Below are positions 35,183-43,578 of a stretch of DNA of 64,000 nt, piece by piece. The DNA is from an uncultured Alphaproteobacteria bacterium (GTDB lineage Bacteria > Pseudomonadota > Alphaproteobacteria > HIMB59 > GCA-002718135): NCBI GenBank assembly GCA_902584805.1, contig CACIBE010000001.1:62001-126000 (forward strand). The letters are read 5' to 3'. A program made the translations under genes and the position numbers. The stretch's first letter is position 1; each line of letters starts with the position of its first letter. Under the pieces are notes generated by a model. The model made no database searches, was not told the DNA's origin, and worked only from the letters and a program-made list of their open reading frames with translations.

Positions 35183-35953
35183 ATGATTTACTATAATTAT
35201 CTTTGTTTTCTTACATTAGTAAAAAAAGAGGTCTTTAGGTTCTTAAAAGTTGGGATACAAACTGTTATTGGACCAGCTATTAGCTCTTTATTATTTTTAG
35301 CTGTTTTTAGTTTAGCTCTAGGTAGATCCGTAAATTCAATAAATGGTATTGATCTGCCTTATTTTATTGCACCTGGTTTGATAATGATGACGATGCTTCA
35401 AAACTCTTTTGCTAATTCGGCATCAAGTATTGGTCAATCAAAATTTCAAGGGAATATTGTAGACATATTAATGGCCCCATTAAACAATGTTGAATTAGCA
35501 TTCGGATTTATAATTGGCTCAGTTTGCAGGGGGGTTGTGTGCGGTATAGTAACAACTATAGGAGTTATGATATTTGTACCACTTCATGTGCACTCTTATA
35601 CAGCACTATTATTTTTCACATTAATGGGATGCACAATGATGGGAACTTTGGGTACAATCGTTGGTATCTGGGCAGACAAATGGGATCAACAACAAGGTAT
35701 AACTAATTTTATAGTTTTACCTCTTACTTTTTTATCAGGAACATTTTATTCAATTTCAAGACTTCCAGAGTTTTGGCAGAAAGTTTCCTCATTTAATCCA
35801 TTTTTTTATAATATAGATGGTTTCAGATATGCTTTTACAGGCATTTCTGATAGCTCATTAATCCAAGGATCAATCTTCTTAATAATTATTAATATTATAT
35901 TAATTTTATTATGCTATTTTATGTTTCGTGAAGGATATAAAATTAAATTTTAA
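35183..35953 (+). CDS. ABC-2 type transporter permease
   Basis: A 256-residue inner-membrane permease with six hydrophobic helices. KKEVFRFLKVGIQTVIGPAISSLLFLAVFSLALG at the N-terminus and GTFYSISRLPEFWQKVSSFNPFFYNIDGFRYAFTGISD near residue 192 are typical of the YadH/ABC-2 family, which with an ATPase exports polysaccharide, lipid or drug. No ATPase gene is adjacent, on either side or elsewhere in the window, so the partner must be encoded far away. It is followed 2 bp later by argD. Confidence 0.87.
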   Translation: MIYYNYLCFLTLVKKEVFRFLKVGIQTVIGPAISSLLFLAVFSLALGRSVNSINGIDLPYFIAPGLIMMTMLQNSFANSASSIGQSKFQGNIVDILMAPLNNVELAFGFIIGSVCRGVVCGIVTTIGVMIFVPLHVHSYTALLFFTLMGCTMMGTLGTIVGIWADKWDQQQGITNFIVLPLTFLSGTFYSISRLPEFWQKVSSFNPFFYNIDGFRYAFTGISDSSLIQGSIFLIIINIILILLCYFMFREGYKIKF

Positions 35954-35955
35954 AT

Positions 35956-37134
35956 ATGGTTAAAAAACTTTTATCAAACGTAATGCCAACTTATGGAAAT
36001 AAAACTCTTGAATTTGCAAAAGGTAAAGGATGTTATTTATACACTAGTCAAAATGAAAAATATTTAGATTTTGCTAGCGGAATAGCTGTAAATTCTCTTG
36101 GTCATTGTCATCCTAAACTTATAGAGGCGCTTAATAAACAATCGAAACAACTCTGGCATGTTTCAAACTTATATAAAATCAAAAAACAGGAACAATTTGC
36201 AAAATTACTTTGTAAAAATTCTTTTGCAGACAAAGTCTTTTTTACTAATTCTGGAACTGAATCTATTGAATGTGGAATAAAAATAATTAGAGGATATCAT
36301 TCGTATCACAAGACTCAAAAAACAGAGATTATATCTTTTGATGGTGCATTTCATGGAAGAACTTATGGCGCACTTTCAGCACAAAAAAATAAAAAATACT
36401 CTAATGGCTTTGGCCCTATGCTTAAAGACTTTAAACAAATTGAATTTAATAATGAAAAAAAATTAATATCGGCAATAAATAAAAAAACAGCTGGTATTAT
36501 AATTGAACCAATTCAAGGAGAAGGAGGTATTCGTCCTGCTCATTTAAGTTTTTTAAAGTTATTAAGAAAAATTTGTAACGAAAATGATATCTTACTTTTT
36601 TTTGATGAAGTTCAGTGTGGATTTGGAAGATCTGGTAAATTGTTCTCACATGAATGGGCAAAAATAAAACCTGATATTATGTCTGTAGCAAAAGGTATAG
36701 GATCGGGTTTTCCACTTGGAGCTTGCATGTCAACAAACAAAGCATGTGTCGCAATGACTAAGGGTAGTCACGGATCAACCTATGGCGGTAATCCCTTAGC
36801 TATGAGTGTAGGTTTAGAAGTTTTAAAAGTTATCTCTAACAAAACATTCCTTTCAAAGATTGATAAAACTGCTAGATATTTCTGGAAAAATTTAAAAGAA
36901 TTAGAGAGTACATCTAATATTATTTCAGAGGTTAGAGGTGCAGGACTTTTATTGGGAATAAAAACTAATATTAGCAATATAGATTTTTCTGAACAATTAA
37001 AAAAAAATAAATTACTAAATGTACCTGCTGCAGATAATACAGTAAGATTAGCCCCACCACTTATAGTATCTTATAAAGAGATTGATAAATCATTAACAAT
37101 AATTAAAAAAAGTTTAAAAGAACTATCAAGATGA
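35956..37134 (+). CDS. argD: Acetylornithine aminotransferase
   Basis: A 392-residue class III PLP aminotransferase that makes N-acetylornithine from the semialdehyde in arginine synthesis. It has the N-terminal MPTYGNKTLEFAKGKGCYLY, VFFTNSGTESIECGIKI for PLP phosphate binding, SFDGAFHGRTYGALSA, IIEPIQGEGGI, FDEVQCGFGRSG with the PLP-binding Asp, and IMSVAKGIGSGFPLGA with the Schiff-base Lys. Its stop overlaps the argF start (ATGA), and argD-argF is a common alphaproteobacterial pair, which supports argD over related aminotransferases. Confidence 0.93.
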   Translation: MVKKLLSNVMPTYGNKTLEFAKGKGCYLYTSQNEKYLDFASGIAVNSLGHCHPKLIEALNKQSKQLWHVSNLYKIKKQEQFAKLLCKNSFADKVFFTNSGTESIECGIKIIRGYHSYHKTQKTEIISFDGAFHGRTYGALSAQKNKKYSNGFGPMLKDFKQIEFNNEKKLISAINKKTAGIIIEPIQGEGGIRPAHLSFLKLLRKICNENDILLFFDEVQCGFGRSGKLFSHEWAKIKPDIMSVAKGIGSGFPLGACMSTNKACVAMTKGSHGSTYGGNPLAMSVGLEVLKVISNKTFLSKIDKTARYFWKNLKELESTSNIISEVRGAGLLLGIKTNISNIDFSEQLKKNKLLNVPAADNTVRLAPPLIVSYKEIDKSLTIIKKSLKELSR

Positions 37135-38027
37135 AACATTTTATTGATATTAATAGTTTTAAAAAAAAAGAAATTGATGAAATAATTTCTCTTGCTAAAA
37201 AAATCAAAAAAAACCCTAAAAAATATTCCTCATCTTGCAAAGATAAAACTCTCGGTTTAATTTTTGAAAAACAATCACTAAGAACGAGATTAAGTTTCAA
37301 TGTAGGAATGCAAAAATTAGGAGGTTCTGTTTTAGAATTGCAAAGTAAAGATATTGGCTTTGATAATATAAGAGAAAAAGCTGAAGATGTCCTTAATGTA
37401 TTAAGTCAATATATTGATTGCCTAATGATAAGAAACAATAATCACAAACAAATAGTAAATTTAAGTAAAGAAAATATTCTTCCAATAATTAATGGTCTAA
37501 CTGAATATAGTCATCCGTGTCAGATACTGGGAGATTTTTTAACCTTACAAGAGAAGTTTAAAAACTATAAAGATTTAAGTATTTCTTGGATTGGTGATTA
37601 CAATAATGTTTTGCGTTCACTTATTCATTTGCAAAATATTTATAACTTTAAACTTAATATTGTTGTACCCAATCAAATATTTAAATATTATAAAAATGAA
37701 TTTTCAAAGTTTGAGAATAAAAATTTGAGATATTATTCTGACCCGGTTGCTGGCTCAAAAAAATCCAATTGCATTATGACTGATGTTTGGATTTCTATGG
37801 GTGAAAAAAACAATAATAAGAAAAAATATTTTAAAAATTTTACTGTGAATAAAAAAATTATAAATGAAGCTGAAAAAAACGTAATTTTCATGCATTGTTT
37901 GCCTGCTAAAAGAGGACAAGAAGTAACATCAGATGTTTTAGATGGTAAAAATTCTGTAGTACTAACACAAGCAAAAAATAGAATGTATATTCAACAAGCA
38001 ATATTAATATATGTACTTAAAAAATAG
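37131..38027 (+). CDS. argF: Ornithine carbamoyltransferase
   Basis: The enzyme makes citrulline from ornithine and carbamoyl phosphate. The 298-residue protein has EKQSLRTRLSFNVGMQKLGG for carbamoyl-phosphate binding (SLRTR in place of the usual STRTR), GLTEYSHPCQILGDFLTL (HPCQ), and the ornithine loop MHCLPAKRGQEVTSDVLDG. These are all diagnostic. It overlaps argD by 4 bp and the lipoprotein gene downstream by 17 bp. Confidence 0.94.
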   Translation: MKHFIDINSFKKKEIDEIISLAKKIKKNPKKYSSSCKDKTLGLIFEKQSLRTRLSFNVGMQKLGGSVLELQSKDIGFDNIREKAEDVLNVLSQYIDCLMIRNNNHKQIVNLSKENILPIINGLTEYSHPCQILGDFLTLQEKFKNYKDLSISWIGDYNNVLRSLIHLQNIYNFKLNIVVPNQIFKYYKNEFSKFENKNLRYYSDPVAGSKKSNCIMTDVWISMGEKNNNKKKYFKNFTVNKKIINEAEKNVIFMHCLPAKRGQEVTSDVLDGKNSVVLTQAKNRMYIQQAILIYVLKK

Positions 38028-38583
38028 TTTATTTGTAATTTTATTTTTTGTTTTATCTTGTCAACCAGTTGAAATATTGAAACCTATCGAAATTGATATT
38101 TCTAATTTTGAAAAAATTTCAATAAATACAAAAAAAATAGAAATTAATACAAAGTATAATCCGGTATTTGCTAAAAATAATATTGAGGATCAAATTCAGA
38201 ATCCGCCAATTGAATTAATGATTAAATGGAATAATGAAAATATTATAAAATTGGGCAATGAAAATAAATTAGTAATAAATATTTTAGATGCATCTATAAC
38301 AAAAAATGAAGTTGAAAATATTGATGCAAAAAAATATGAAGAAAAAACAATATTTAAATATGAATTATTTTTTTTAGTTGAGTATGAACTTTATGATGAT
38401 AGCGGTTTCTTAAAAGCTAATGCAACTGTAGAAACCTCAAGATCTACAACATCTCAAAAATTTATTTCTTTAAATGAAACTGAAATAATTGTTAATGACT
38501 TATTATTTCTAGCCTTGAATGATTATATCAATGAAACAAAAAACCAACTATCAACTTATATGGGAAATTATTTAAGTATTTAA
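38011..38583 (+). CDS. Small lipoprotein of unknown function
   Basis: A 190-residue protein with a lipoprotein signal: MYLKNSLFVILFFVLSC, with the modified Cys at residue 17. The mature part is Asn/Lys/Ile-rich and beta-like, with no cysteine. KYELFFLVEYELYDDSGFLKANATVETSRSTT near residue 110 resembles a strand-rich assembly-type domain. I do not recognise a named family; it may be one of the conserved alphaproteobacterial lipoproteins found downstream of argF. Overlap with argF by 17 bases means it is read from the arg message. Confidence 0.65.
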   Translation: MYLKNSLFVILFFVLSCQPVEILKPIEIDISNFEKISINTKKIEINTKYNPVFAKNNIEDQIQNPPIELMIKWNNENIIKLGNENKLVINILDASITKNEVENIDAKKYEEKTIFKYELFFLVEYELYDDSGFLKANATVETSRSTTSQKFISLNETEIIVNDLLFLALNDYINETKNQLSTYMGNYLSI

Positions 38584-40028
38584 CTTCTCCAAAAATTCAT
38601 TGATAATAAAACTAATACTGTAAAAATTTCCAGTCTTCCAATAATCATAGTAAGAGATAATATCCATTTTGCACCATTATCTAATAAAAAATAATTTCCA
38701 CTAGGTCCAATTATTTCACCTAAACCAGGGCCAACATTTGATATTGCAGAAGCTGCTGCTGAAAATGCTGTAAGAAAATCTAAATTGAACAAACTTAAAC
38801 TTACTGCTGACAAAATGAATAAGAATATATACATGAAGAAAAAGCCCATTATTGAGTTATAAGTGTTTTCATTCACTGTTTTGCCATTAAATCGCATAAC
38901 CAAGACTGCATGAGGCTGAGTTAATTTTCTAATTTGTGTAATTGCACCTCTAAACAAAATTTGTAATCGAAATATTTTAATTCCACCAGTAGTAGATCCT
39001 GCACATCCACCAACAAACATAATAATCATCATTATTACAATGCCAAAACTTCCCCAATTGGAAAAGTTACTACTAGTATAACCAGTCCCAGTTAAAATTG
39101 AAGTAATATTGAATAAAGCAATTCTAAAAGCAGAAAATGCATCTATAGATTGATTAGTAGTTAGCCAAATAGTCGTTAACAAAATAATTAAAAATAAAAT
39201 TAGAAAGAATAATTTGATTTGATCATCTTTATAAATTAATTTTTTTTGATTATGTAAAAATTGTAAATACAAGACAAATGGTAAACTACCTACCAACATA
39301 AAAATTACACTTATAGCTTCTATTTGAAATGAATTAAAATGTGAAAATGATTCATCATAATTGGAAAATCCACCAGTTGAAATCGTAGTCATCGCATGAA
39401 TAATCGAATCAAAACCTTTCATTCCATTAACAAAATATAAAGCAGTACAAATGATTGATAAGAAAATGTATAAAAGAAACAATTCTATAACAAATCGATT
39501 AACCTTAGGAATTGTTTTTTCATAAGGATCATCATGTTCCATGTGTAGCAGCTGCATGCCACCAATTTGTAACGTTGGTAATATAGCCATTGCAAGAACT
39601 ATAATTCCTATACCTCCAAACCATTGAAGAAGAGATCTCCAAATTAATATTCCTTCAGATAAGTTTTCTAAGTTATTGATTACGGTTGCTCCAGTTGTGG
39701 TGATGCCACTAACAGATTCAAAAAAAGCATCTGTATAACTTAGCGAAGAAGAAGAATAAACAAATGGTATTGCTCCAAAAAGTGAAATTACTAACCAAGA
39801 TGAAATTGTTAATAAAAATGCCTGTCTAATTCCAAGTTTAATATTTTTTTTTCTAAATGAAAAATATAAAATTATACCGATAAAGAAAGTGATTAAACTA
39901 GAATAAAAGAATTGTAGCCAATCATAATTACCATAATAAAGATCAAAAAACATTGGGATAAGCATTGCTAGTGCTTCAATACATATTAGTATTCCAATTA
40001 TGTTAAGAATTGACCTAAAGTCTCTCAT
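38580..40028 (-). CDS. trkH: TrkH-family potassium uptake protein
   Basis: A 482-residue inner-membrane protein with four pore-loop repeats. The selectivity filters show as FESVSGITTTGATVI (near residue 103), HAMTTISTGGFSNYD, FNITSILTGTGYTSSNF and AAASAISNVGPGLGEI. WFGGIGIIVLAMAILP and GGCAGSTTGGIKIFRLQIL are further TrkH hallmarks. It imports K+ with Na+ or H+ and needs TrkA, which is not in this window. It lies 12 bp downstream of apaG; the last bases overlap the lipoprotein stop on the other strand. Confidence 0.94.
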   Translation of the reverse strand: MRDFRSILNIIGILICIEALAMLIPMFFDLYYGNYDWLQFFYSSLITFFIGIILYFSFRKKNIKLGIRQAFLLTISSWLVISLFGAIPFVYSSSSLSYTDAFFESVSGITTTGATVINNLENLSEGILIWRSLLQWFGGIGIIVLAMAILPTLQIGGMQLLHMEHDDPYEKTIPKVNRFVIELFLLYIFLSIICTALYFVNGMKGFDSIIHAMTTISTGGFSNYDESFSHFNSFQIEAISVIFMLVGSLPFVLYLQFLHNQKKLIYKDDQIKLFFLILFLIILLTTIWLTTNQSIDAFSAFRIALFNITSILTGTGYTSSNFSNWGSFGIVIMMIIMFVGGCAGSTTGGIKIFRLQILFRGAITQIRKLTQPHAVLVMRFNGKTVNENTYNSIMGFFFMYIFLFILSAVSLSLFNLDFLTAFSAAASAISNVGPGLGEIIGPSGNYFLLDNGAKWILSLTMIIGRLEIFTVLVLLSMNFWRS

Positions 40029-40040
40029 TGTTTTTGTGAA

Positions 40041-40433
40041 TTAATTTAATTTATTATTTTCAAATGGTGTATCTAATGAAAACTGAGGTATTTGAACATC
40101 AAAAGTATTTCCATCATCATTTTGCATTTCATATGTTCCTTCCATGAATCCTGATGAAGTGGCTAGTGGTGTTCCACTGGTGTATTCAAACTTCTCACCA
40201 GGATTTAATATAGGCTGTTCACCTACTACACCTTTACCTCGTACTTCTTGAAGAGTACCATTAGCATCAATAATCTTCCAATGTCTGTTTACCAGTTGTA
40301 CTTTTTCATTACCTTGGTTATCAATTGTCACTTTATAAGCCCATACATAATGTTGATCTTCAGGCTCAGATTGGTCTTCAAGATAATAAGGCTTAACAGT
40401 AATATTTATTTTTTTTGTCGTTTTGGAATACAT
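40041..40433 (-). CDS. apaG: ApaG family protein
   Basis: A 130-residue fibronectin-III-like single-domain protein. INITVKPYYLEDQSEPEDQHYVWAYKVTIDNQGNEKVQLVNRHWKIIDANG, then GKGVVGEQPILNPGEKFEYTSGTPLATSSGFMEGTYEM, follow the ApaG family throughout. The role in E. coli is linked to Co/Mg tolerance and nucleotide metabolism, but the mechanism is not established. It is cytoplasmic and sits directly upstream of trkH. Confidence 0.93.
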   Translation of the reverse strand: MYSKTTKKINITVKPYYLEDQSEPEDQHYVWAYKVTIDNQGNEKVQLVNRHWKIIDANGTLQEVRGKGVVGEQPILNPGEKFEYTSGTPLATSSGFMEGTYEMQNDDGNTFDVQIPQFSLDTPFENNKLN

Positions 40434-40473
40434 TGAAAGAAGCTCAATATACCAAAATATTTATAAACAAAAG

Positions 40474-41382
40474 TTAATTTGTTTTTTTTATTTCCACTCT
40501 TCTATTTGCGGGTTGTTTGGTGTCATCTGGAGTATCTACAGCTAAAGATTCCTCGCCTTTGCCTAAAATTTTAATACTACTTTGATTAATTCCATAATTA
40601 ATTAAAATTTCTTTTACAACCTCTGCTCTTTTGATTGATAATAATAAATTATATTTATTTGTTCCTTTAGTATCAGTATGTCCAACGACAAGATATTCAT
40701 TAATATCACTTCCATAATTATTTAAAAATTTTTTTATTTTATCTTTACTAACTTCAGATAAATTGAATTGATCAAAATCAAAATAAATTATTTGCATTAA
40801 TTCTTTATTTTCATTTTTAGTCACAATTGTTACTTCATCTTTTGTTTCATTTTCTAAATTATTATCTTTGTTATCTGATGTTTCCTGCTCATTTTCCTGA
40901 GTAGATATTTTTTCATAAATATTATGCATGGCGTTTAAGAAATCATTTTTGCAACTATTAATATCCCATGTTTGCCAATTTTCCTCCTGTTGCTCTGACC
41001 AGCAATCTAATGATGAAATAGCTCTTGCTAAATTAAAAGGATCAATATTTTTAGCATCTTCATAAATTGTCATAAGGTTGTCATATGCAATTTTTATTTC
41101 ATTAATATTTTCTTCTGGAATTTTCCAATATGAAGTTTCTTCTGGATATATTTCATCAGTTTCTAGACTCTTGAGAGCTTTTTCAGAATATAATTTAGCA
41201 GAATTCCAATCGTGCATTTCCTCTGCCTCAAAACTAGCTCTTTTTTTGTATTCGTATAGTAAGTGTTCTTGAAAGTTTTTTGGTTCTTTATTTTCCATTG
41301 TAGAAAGTTGTTTATAACTAGCTGAACAACCGCCTAAAAAAATTAGTAAAGAGATAAAGGGTAGTAATAATTTAAATTTCAT
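40474..41382 (-). CDS. OmpA-family lipoprotein
   Basis: A 302-residue outer-membrane lipoprotein. The signal has the lipobox LLIFLGGC at residues 12-19. A helical N-terminal half (about 40-140) and an acidic linker (140-190) precede a C-terminal OmpA peptidoglycan-binding domain: QIIYFDFDQFNLSE, YLVVGHTDTKGTNKYNLLLSIKRAEVVKEILI, and PANRRVEI, with the Asp and Arg that bind diaminopimelate. It tethers the outer membrane to the wall. It is divergent from the DmdA-like gene across a 151-bp region rich in inverted repeats. Confidence 0.88.
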   Translation of the reverse strand: MKFKLLLPFISLLIFLGGCSASYKQLSTMENKEPKNFQEHLLYEYKKRASFEAEEMHDWNSAKLYSEKALKSLETDEIYPEETSYWKIPEENINEIKIAYDNLMTIYEDAKNIDPFNLARAISSLDCWSEQQEENWQTWDINSCKNDFLNAMHNIYEKISTQENEQETSDNKDNNLENETKDEVTIVTKNENKELMQIIYFDFDQFNLSEVSKDKIKKFLNNYGSDINEYLVVGHTDTKGTNKYNLLLSIKRAEVVKEILINYGINQSSIKILGKGEESLAVDTPDDTKQPANRRVEIKKTN

Positions 41383-41394
41383 AGATTGTAGATA

Positions 41395-41456
41395 TCAAAA
41401 TTTGCTGTCAAAACTAAGACGAAATTTTGACCTAATTAAGGTCCACTATTTTTTTT
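41395..41456 (+). promoter_or_regulatory. Overlapping dyads plus T-run upstream of the DmdA-like gene
   Basis: TCAAAATTT (41395-41403) pairs with AAATTTTGA (41422-41430). The last two bases are shared with a second dyad, GACCT/AGGTC (41429-41433 with 41439-41443), which is followed within five bases by eight T. On the plus strand this could be a pair of competing hairpins, as in an attenuator. It could equally be operators for the divergent OmpA-like gene, whose TTGACA/TACAAT boxes overlap it. Confidence 0.35.
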
Positions 41457-41483
41457 ACATCACCTACATTTTATCATTGCAGA

Positions 41484-41502
41484 GTATTTAAAGATTAAAT
41501 AC
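41484..41502 (+). promoter_or_regulatory. 7-bp inverted repeat upstream of the DmdA-like gene
   Basis: GTATTTA, AAGAT, TAAATAC forms a perfect inverted repeat 31 bp before the ATG. TTGCAG precedes it, so it sits where a -10 and an operator would. An AAGGAG ribosome site follows at 41522-41527. Confidence 0.35.
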
Positions 41503-41533
41503 AGAAATAGCATATTTATTTAAGGAGTTTATA

Positions 41534-42865
41534 ATGATTAAACATTCTACGTCGGTGGATCAATCGGACAGAAAGGTTCCCTACAATTTAAGACAAAGTG
41601 GTCCTACACCAGTCCAAATGCTTATTTCAACCAGAGTGAGAAAATCACCTTATTGGCATTTGTCAATGGAGGCGGGATGTTGGAGAGCAACAGTTTATAA
41701 TAGAATTTATCATCCAAGAGGTTATGTAAAGCCTGAAGATGGTGGAGCAATGGTTGAGTATGAGGCAATTAAAAATCATGTTACCATGTGGAATGTTGCA
41801 GTTGAAAGACAAATTCAAGTTAAAGGCCCTGATGCTGAGGCTTTTGTTGATTACGTTATAACAAGAGATGCAACAAAAATATCTCCTATGAGAGGAAGAT
41901 ATGTAATTCTTTGTAATCAATATGGGGGTGTTTTAAACGATCCAATTCTTCTAAGAATTTCTAAGGATGAGTTTTGGTTTTCTTTATCTGACTCAGACAT
42001 TGGTTTGTATTTGCAAGGTGTAAATCATGATAATAGATTTAATGTCCATATTGATGAAATTGATGTAAGCCCAGTTCAAATTCAAGGTCCAAAAGCTCAT
42101 GCTTTGATGAATGATTTAATAGGTGACCAAGTTAAAGTTGATGAAATGCCATTTTATGGACTTGCTGCTGCTAAAGTCGGTGGAAGAGATTGTATAATCT
42201 CACAAACAGGTTTTTCTGGAGAAGCAGGATTTGAAATATATTTGTATGACTCTACAAAATATGCAGATGATATGTGGAATGCTGTTTTAGAGGCAGGAAA
42301 AAAACATAATCTTATGGTTATAGCTCCGGCTCACCACCGTAGAATTCAAGCAGGAATTCTATCTTGGGGTCAAGATATGGATAATCAGCATAATCCTTTT
42401 CAATGTAATCTAGGCTATCAAGTATCTTTATCTGGTAAAGGTGAGTGGAATAAAACTTCTGACTATGTTGGTAAGACTGTTCTTGAAAAGATGAAAGCAG
42501 ATTTAAAAGATGGAAAAAAACCATACAAGCTTCAGTTAGTTGGATTAAGCTTAGGTGGAAAACCTATCGAAGAATATGCTCCTGATTTTTGGCTTGTTTC
42601 AGAAGATGGTAATGAACCTTGTGGATTCATAACATCTCCTTGGTATCATCCTGAGCAAGGAAGGAACATTGCTATGGGCTATGTGCCATTTGATGGAACT
42701 CTAAATAAAAATGGTTTTCCTATTGGAAATTTTGGTCGTAAATTCAAGGTTCATCTACCTGATCAATATGCTGATACACCTGGTGTACCAGTGGATGCAG
42801 AAGTTGTGCCAATTCCTTTTACTGAATCACACAACGCTAATACTAGAGAAGTAGTAGATAAATAA
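41534..42865 (+). CDS. DmdA-like GcvT-family THF methyltransferase
   Basis: A 443-residue tetrahydrofolate-dependent methyl or aminomethyl transferase of the GcvT fold. The N-terminal STRVRKSPYWHLSMEAGCWRATVYN, NHVTMWNVAVERQIQVKGPDA, GGVLNDPILLRISKDEFWFSLSDSDI, and the late GLSLGGKP barrel domain relate it to DMSP demethylase (DmdA) and its paralogues. It is about 70 residues longer than the ~370-residue DmdA, and the substrate loop differs (APAHHRRIQAGILSWGQDMD). A DMSP, betaine or other methylated-osmolyte substrate is plausible, but DmdA activity cannot be claimed. AAGGAG precedes the ATG. Context is a C1 oxidation region: DMGDH, ETF, sarcosine oxidase, Fhs and MTHFR. Confidence 0.75.
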   Translation: MIKHSTSVDQSDRKVPYNLRQSGPTPVQMLISTRVRKSPYWHLSMEAGCWRATVYNRIYHPRGYVKPEDGGAMVEYEAIKNHVTMWNVAVERQIQVKGPDAEAFVDYVITRDATKISPMRGRYVILCNQYGGVLNDPILLRISKDEFWFSLSDSDIGLYLQGVNHDNRFNVHIDEIDVSPVQIQGPKAHALMNDLIGDQVKVDEMPFYGLAAAKVGGRDCIISQTGFSGEAGFEIYLYDSTKYADDMWNAVLEAGKKHNLMVIAPAHHRRIQAGILSWGQDMDNQHNPFQCNLGYQVSLSGKGEWNKTSDYVGKTVLEKMKADLKDGKKPYKLQLVGLSLGGKPIEEYAPDFWLVSEDGNEPCGFITSPWYHPEQGRNIAMGYVPFDGTLNKNGFPIGNFGRKFKVHLPDQYADTPGVPVDAEVVPIPFTESHNANTREVVDK

Positions 42866-42873
42866 AATATTTT

Positions 42874-42904
42874 AAGAAGCTCTATTTAATTAATAGAGCT
42901 TCTT
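42874..42904. terminator. Bidirectional terminator between the DmdA-like and DsbA-like genes
   Basis: A perfect 13-bp stem, AAGAAGCTCTATT/AATAGAGCTTCTT, with loop TAATT lies between two converging genes. A T-rich tract follows on the plus strand and TTAAAATATTTTATTTAT on the minus strand. The end of the minus-strand gene coincides with the stem edge. Confidence 0.85.
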
Positions 42905-43524
42905 TACTTTAATAAAGCTTTTATTCTATCAATAGAGATATAACCAACAACAAGTTCTTCATTAACAAAAAAAGTAGGAGTACCTCGAGCACCTGATCCA
43001 TTAGCTAAAAAAGAACTAAGTCTAACAACATTATTAACTTCATCTTTTGTCATATCGATATTTAATTTAGCATCATTCAACTCAAGGTTTTCAATTATTT
43101 GTTTTAGTTTTGCATTATTTAAATTTCCCTCAACTTCAAATAACGCATTATGAAAATCAATACCCTTGTTCTGCATATTGGCAGCCACTACCATATTTGC
43201 TAACAATTTAGATGACTCACTTAATATTGGATGTTGCAGGAAAACTATTCTTGTGTCCTCTCTTTCGTTTGCAATTTGAAGCAATTCAGGATGGACCTTT
43301 TTACAGTATCCACAAAAATAATCCATGAATTCAATGATAGTATTTTTCGCATTTTCATCACCAATTTGAACAATTCCTTCATCAGGAATAACATCTAATA
43401 TTTTTAAATGAAAAGGCTTAGACTCATCAAAAAATAATTCTTTAAGAGTCATTTCAGCCTTAACAGGAAGACAAATAAACGCACTCATTATAACCACCAA
43501 AATTATTTTTTTGAAGTATCTCAT
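42904..43524 (-). CDS. DsbA-family thiol-disulfide protein
   Basis: A 206-residue exported thioredoxin-fold protein. The signal peptide ends near VKAE (residue 24). The redox centre is FMDYFCGYCKKVHPEL, CGYC at residues 71-74, and the cis-Pro loop is GSGARGTPTFFVNEELVVGYI near 185. The helical insertion between them is typical of the DsbA/DsbG-like COG1651 group. It oxidises or isomerises periplasmic disulfides. It is divergent from the DMGDH gene across 54 bp. Confidence 0.9.
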   Translation of the reverse strand: MRYFKKIILVVIMSAFICLPVKAEMTLKELFFDESKPFHLKILDVIPDEGIVQIGDENAKNTIIEFMDYFCGYCKKVHPELLQIANEREDTRIVFLQHPILSESSKLLANMVVAANMQNKGIDFHNALFEVEGNLNNAKLKQIIENLELNDAKLNIDMTKDEVNNVVRLSSFLANGSGARGTPTFFVNEELVVGYISIDRIKALLK

Positions 43525-43537
43525 GATTGACCCACCT

Positions 43538-43572
43538 TATTTAATATGATTAATGAAGTACAGTATTAAATA
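43538..43572. promoter_or_regulatory. 9-bp inverted repeat between dsbA-like and DMGDH genes
   Basis: TATTTAATA (43538-43546) and its exact reverse complement TATTAAATA (43564-43572) are 17 bases apart in a 54-bp divergent promoter region. All bases are A/T, so chance is a serious alternative in this genome. Confidence 0.25.
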
Positions 43573-43578
43573 GTAATA

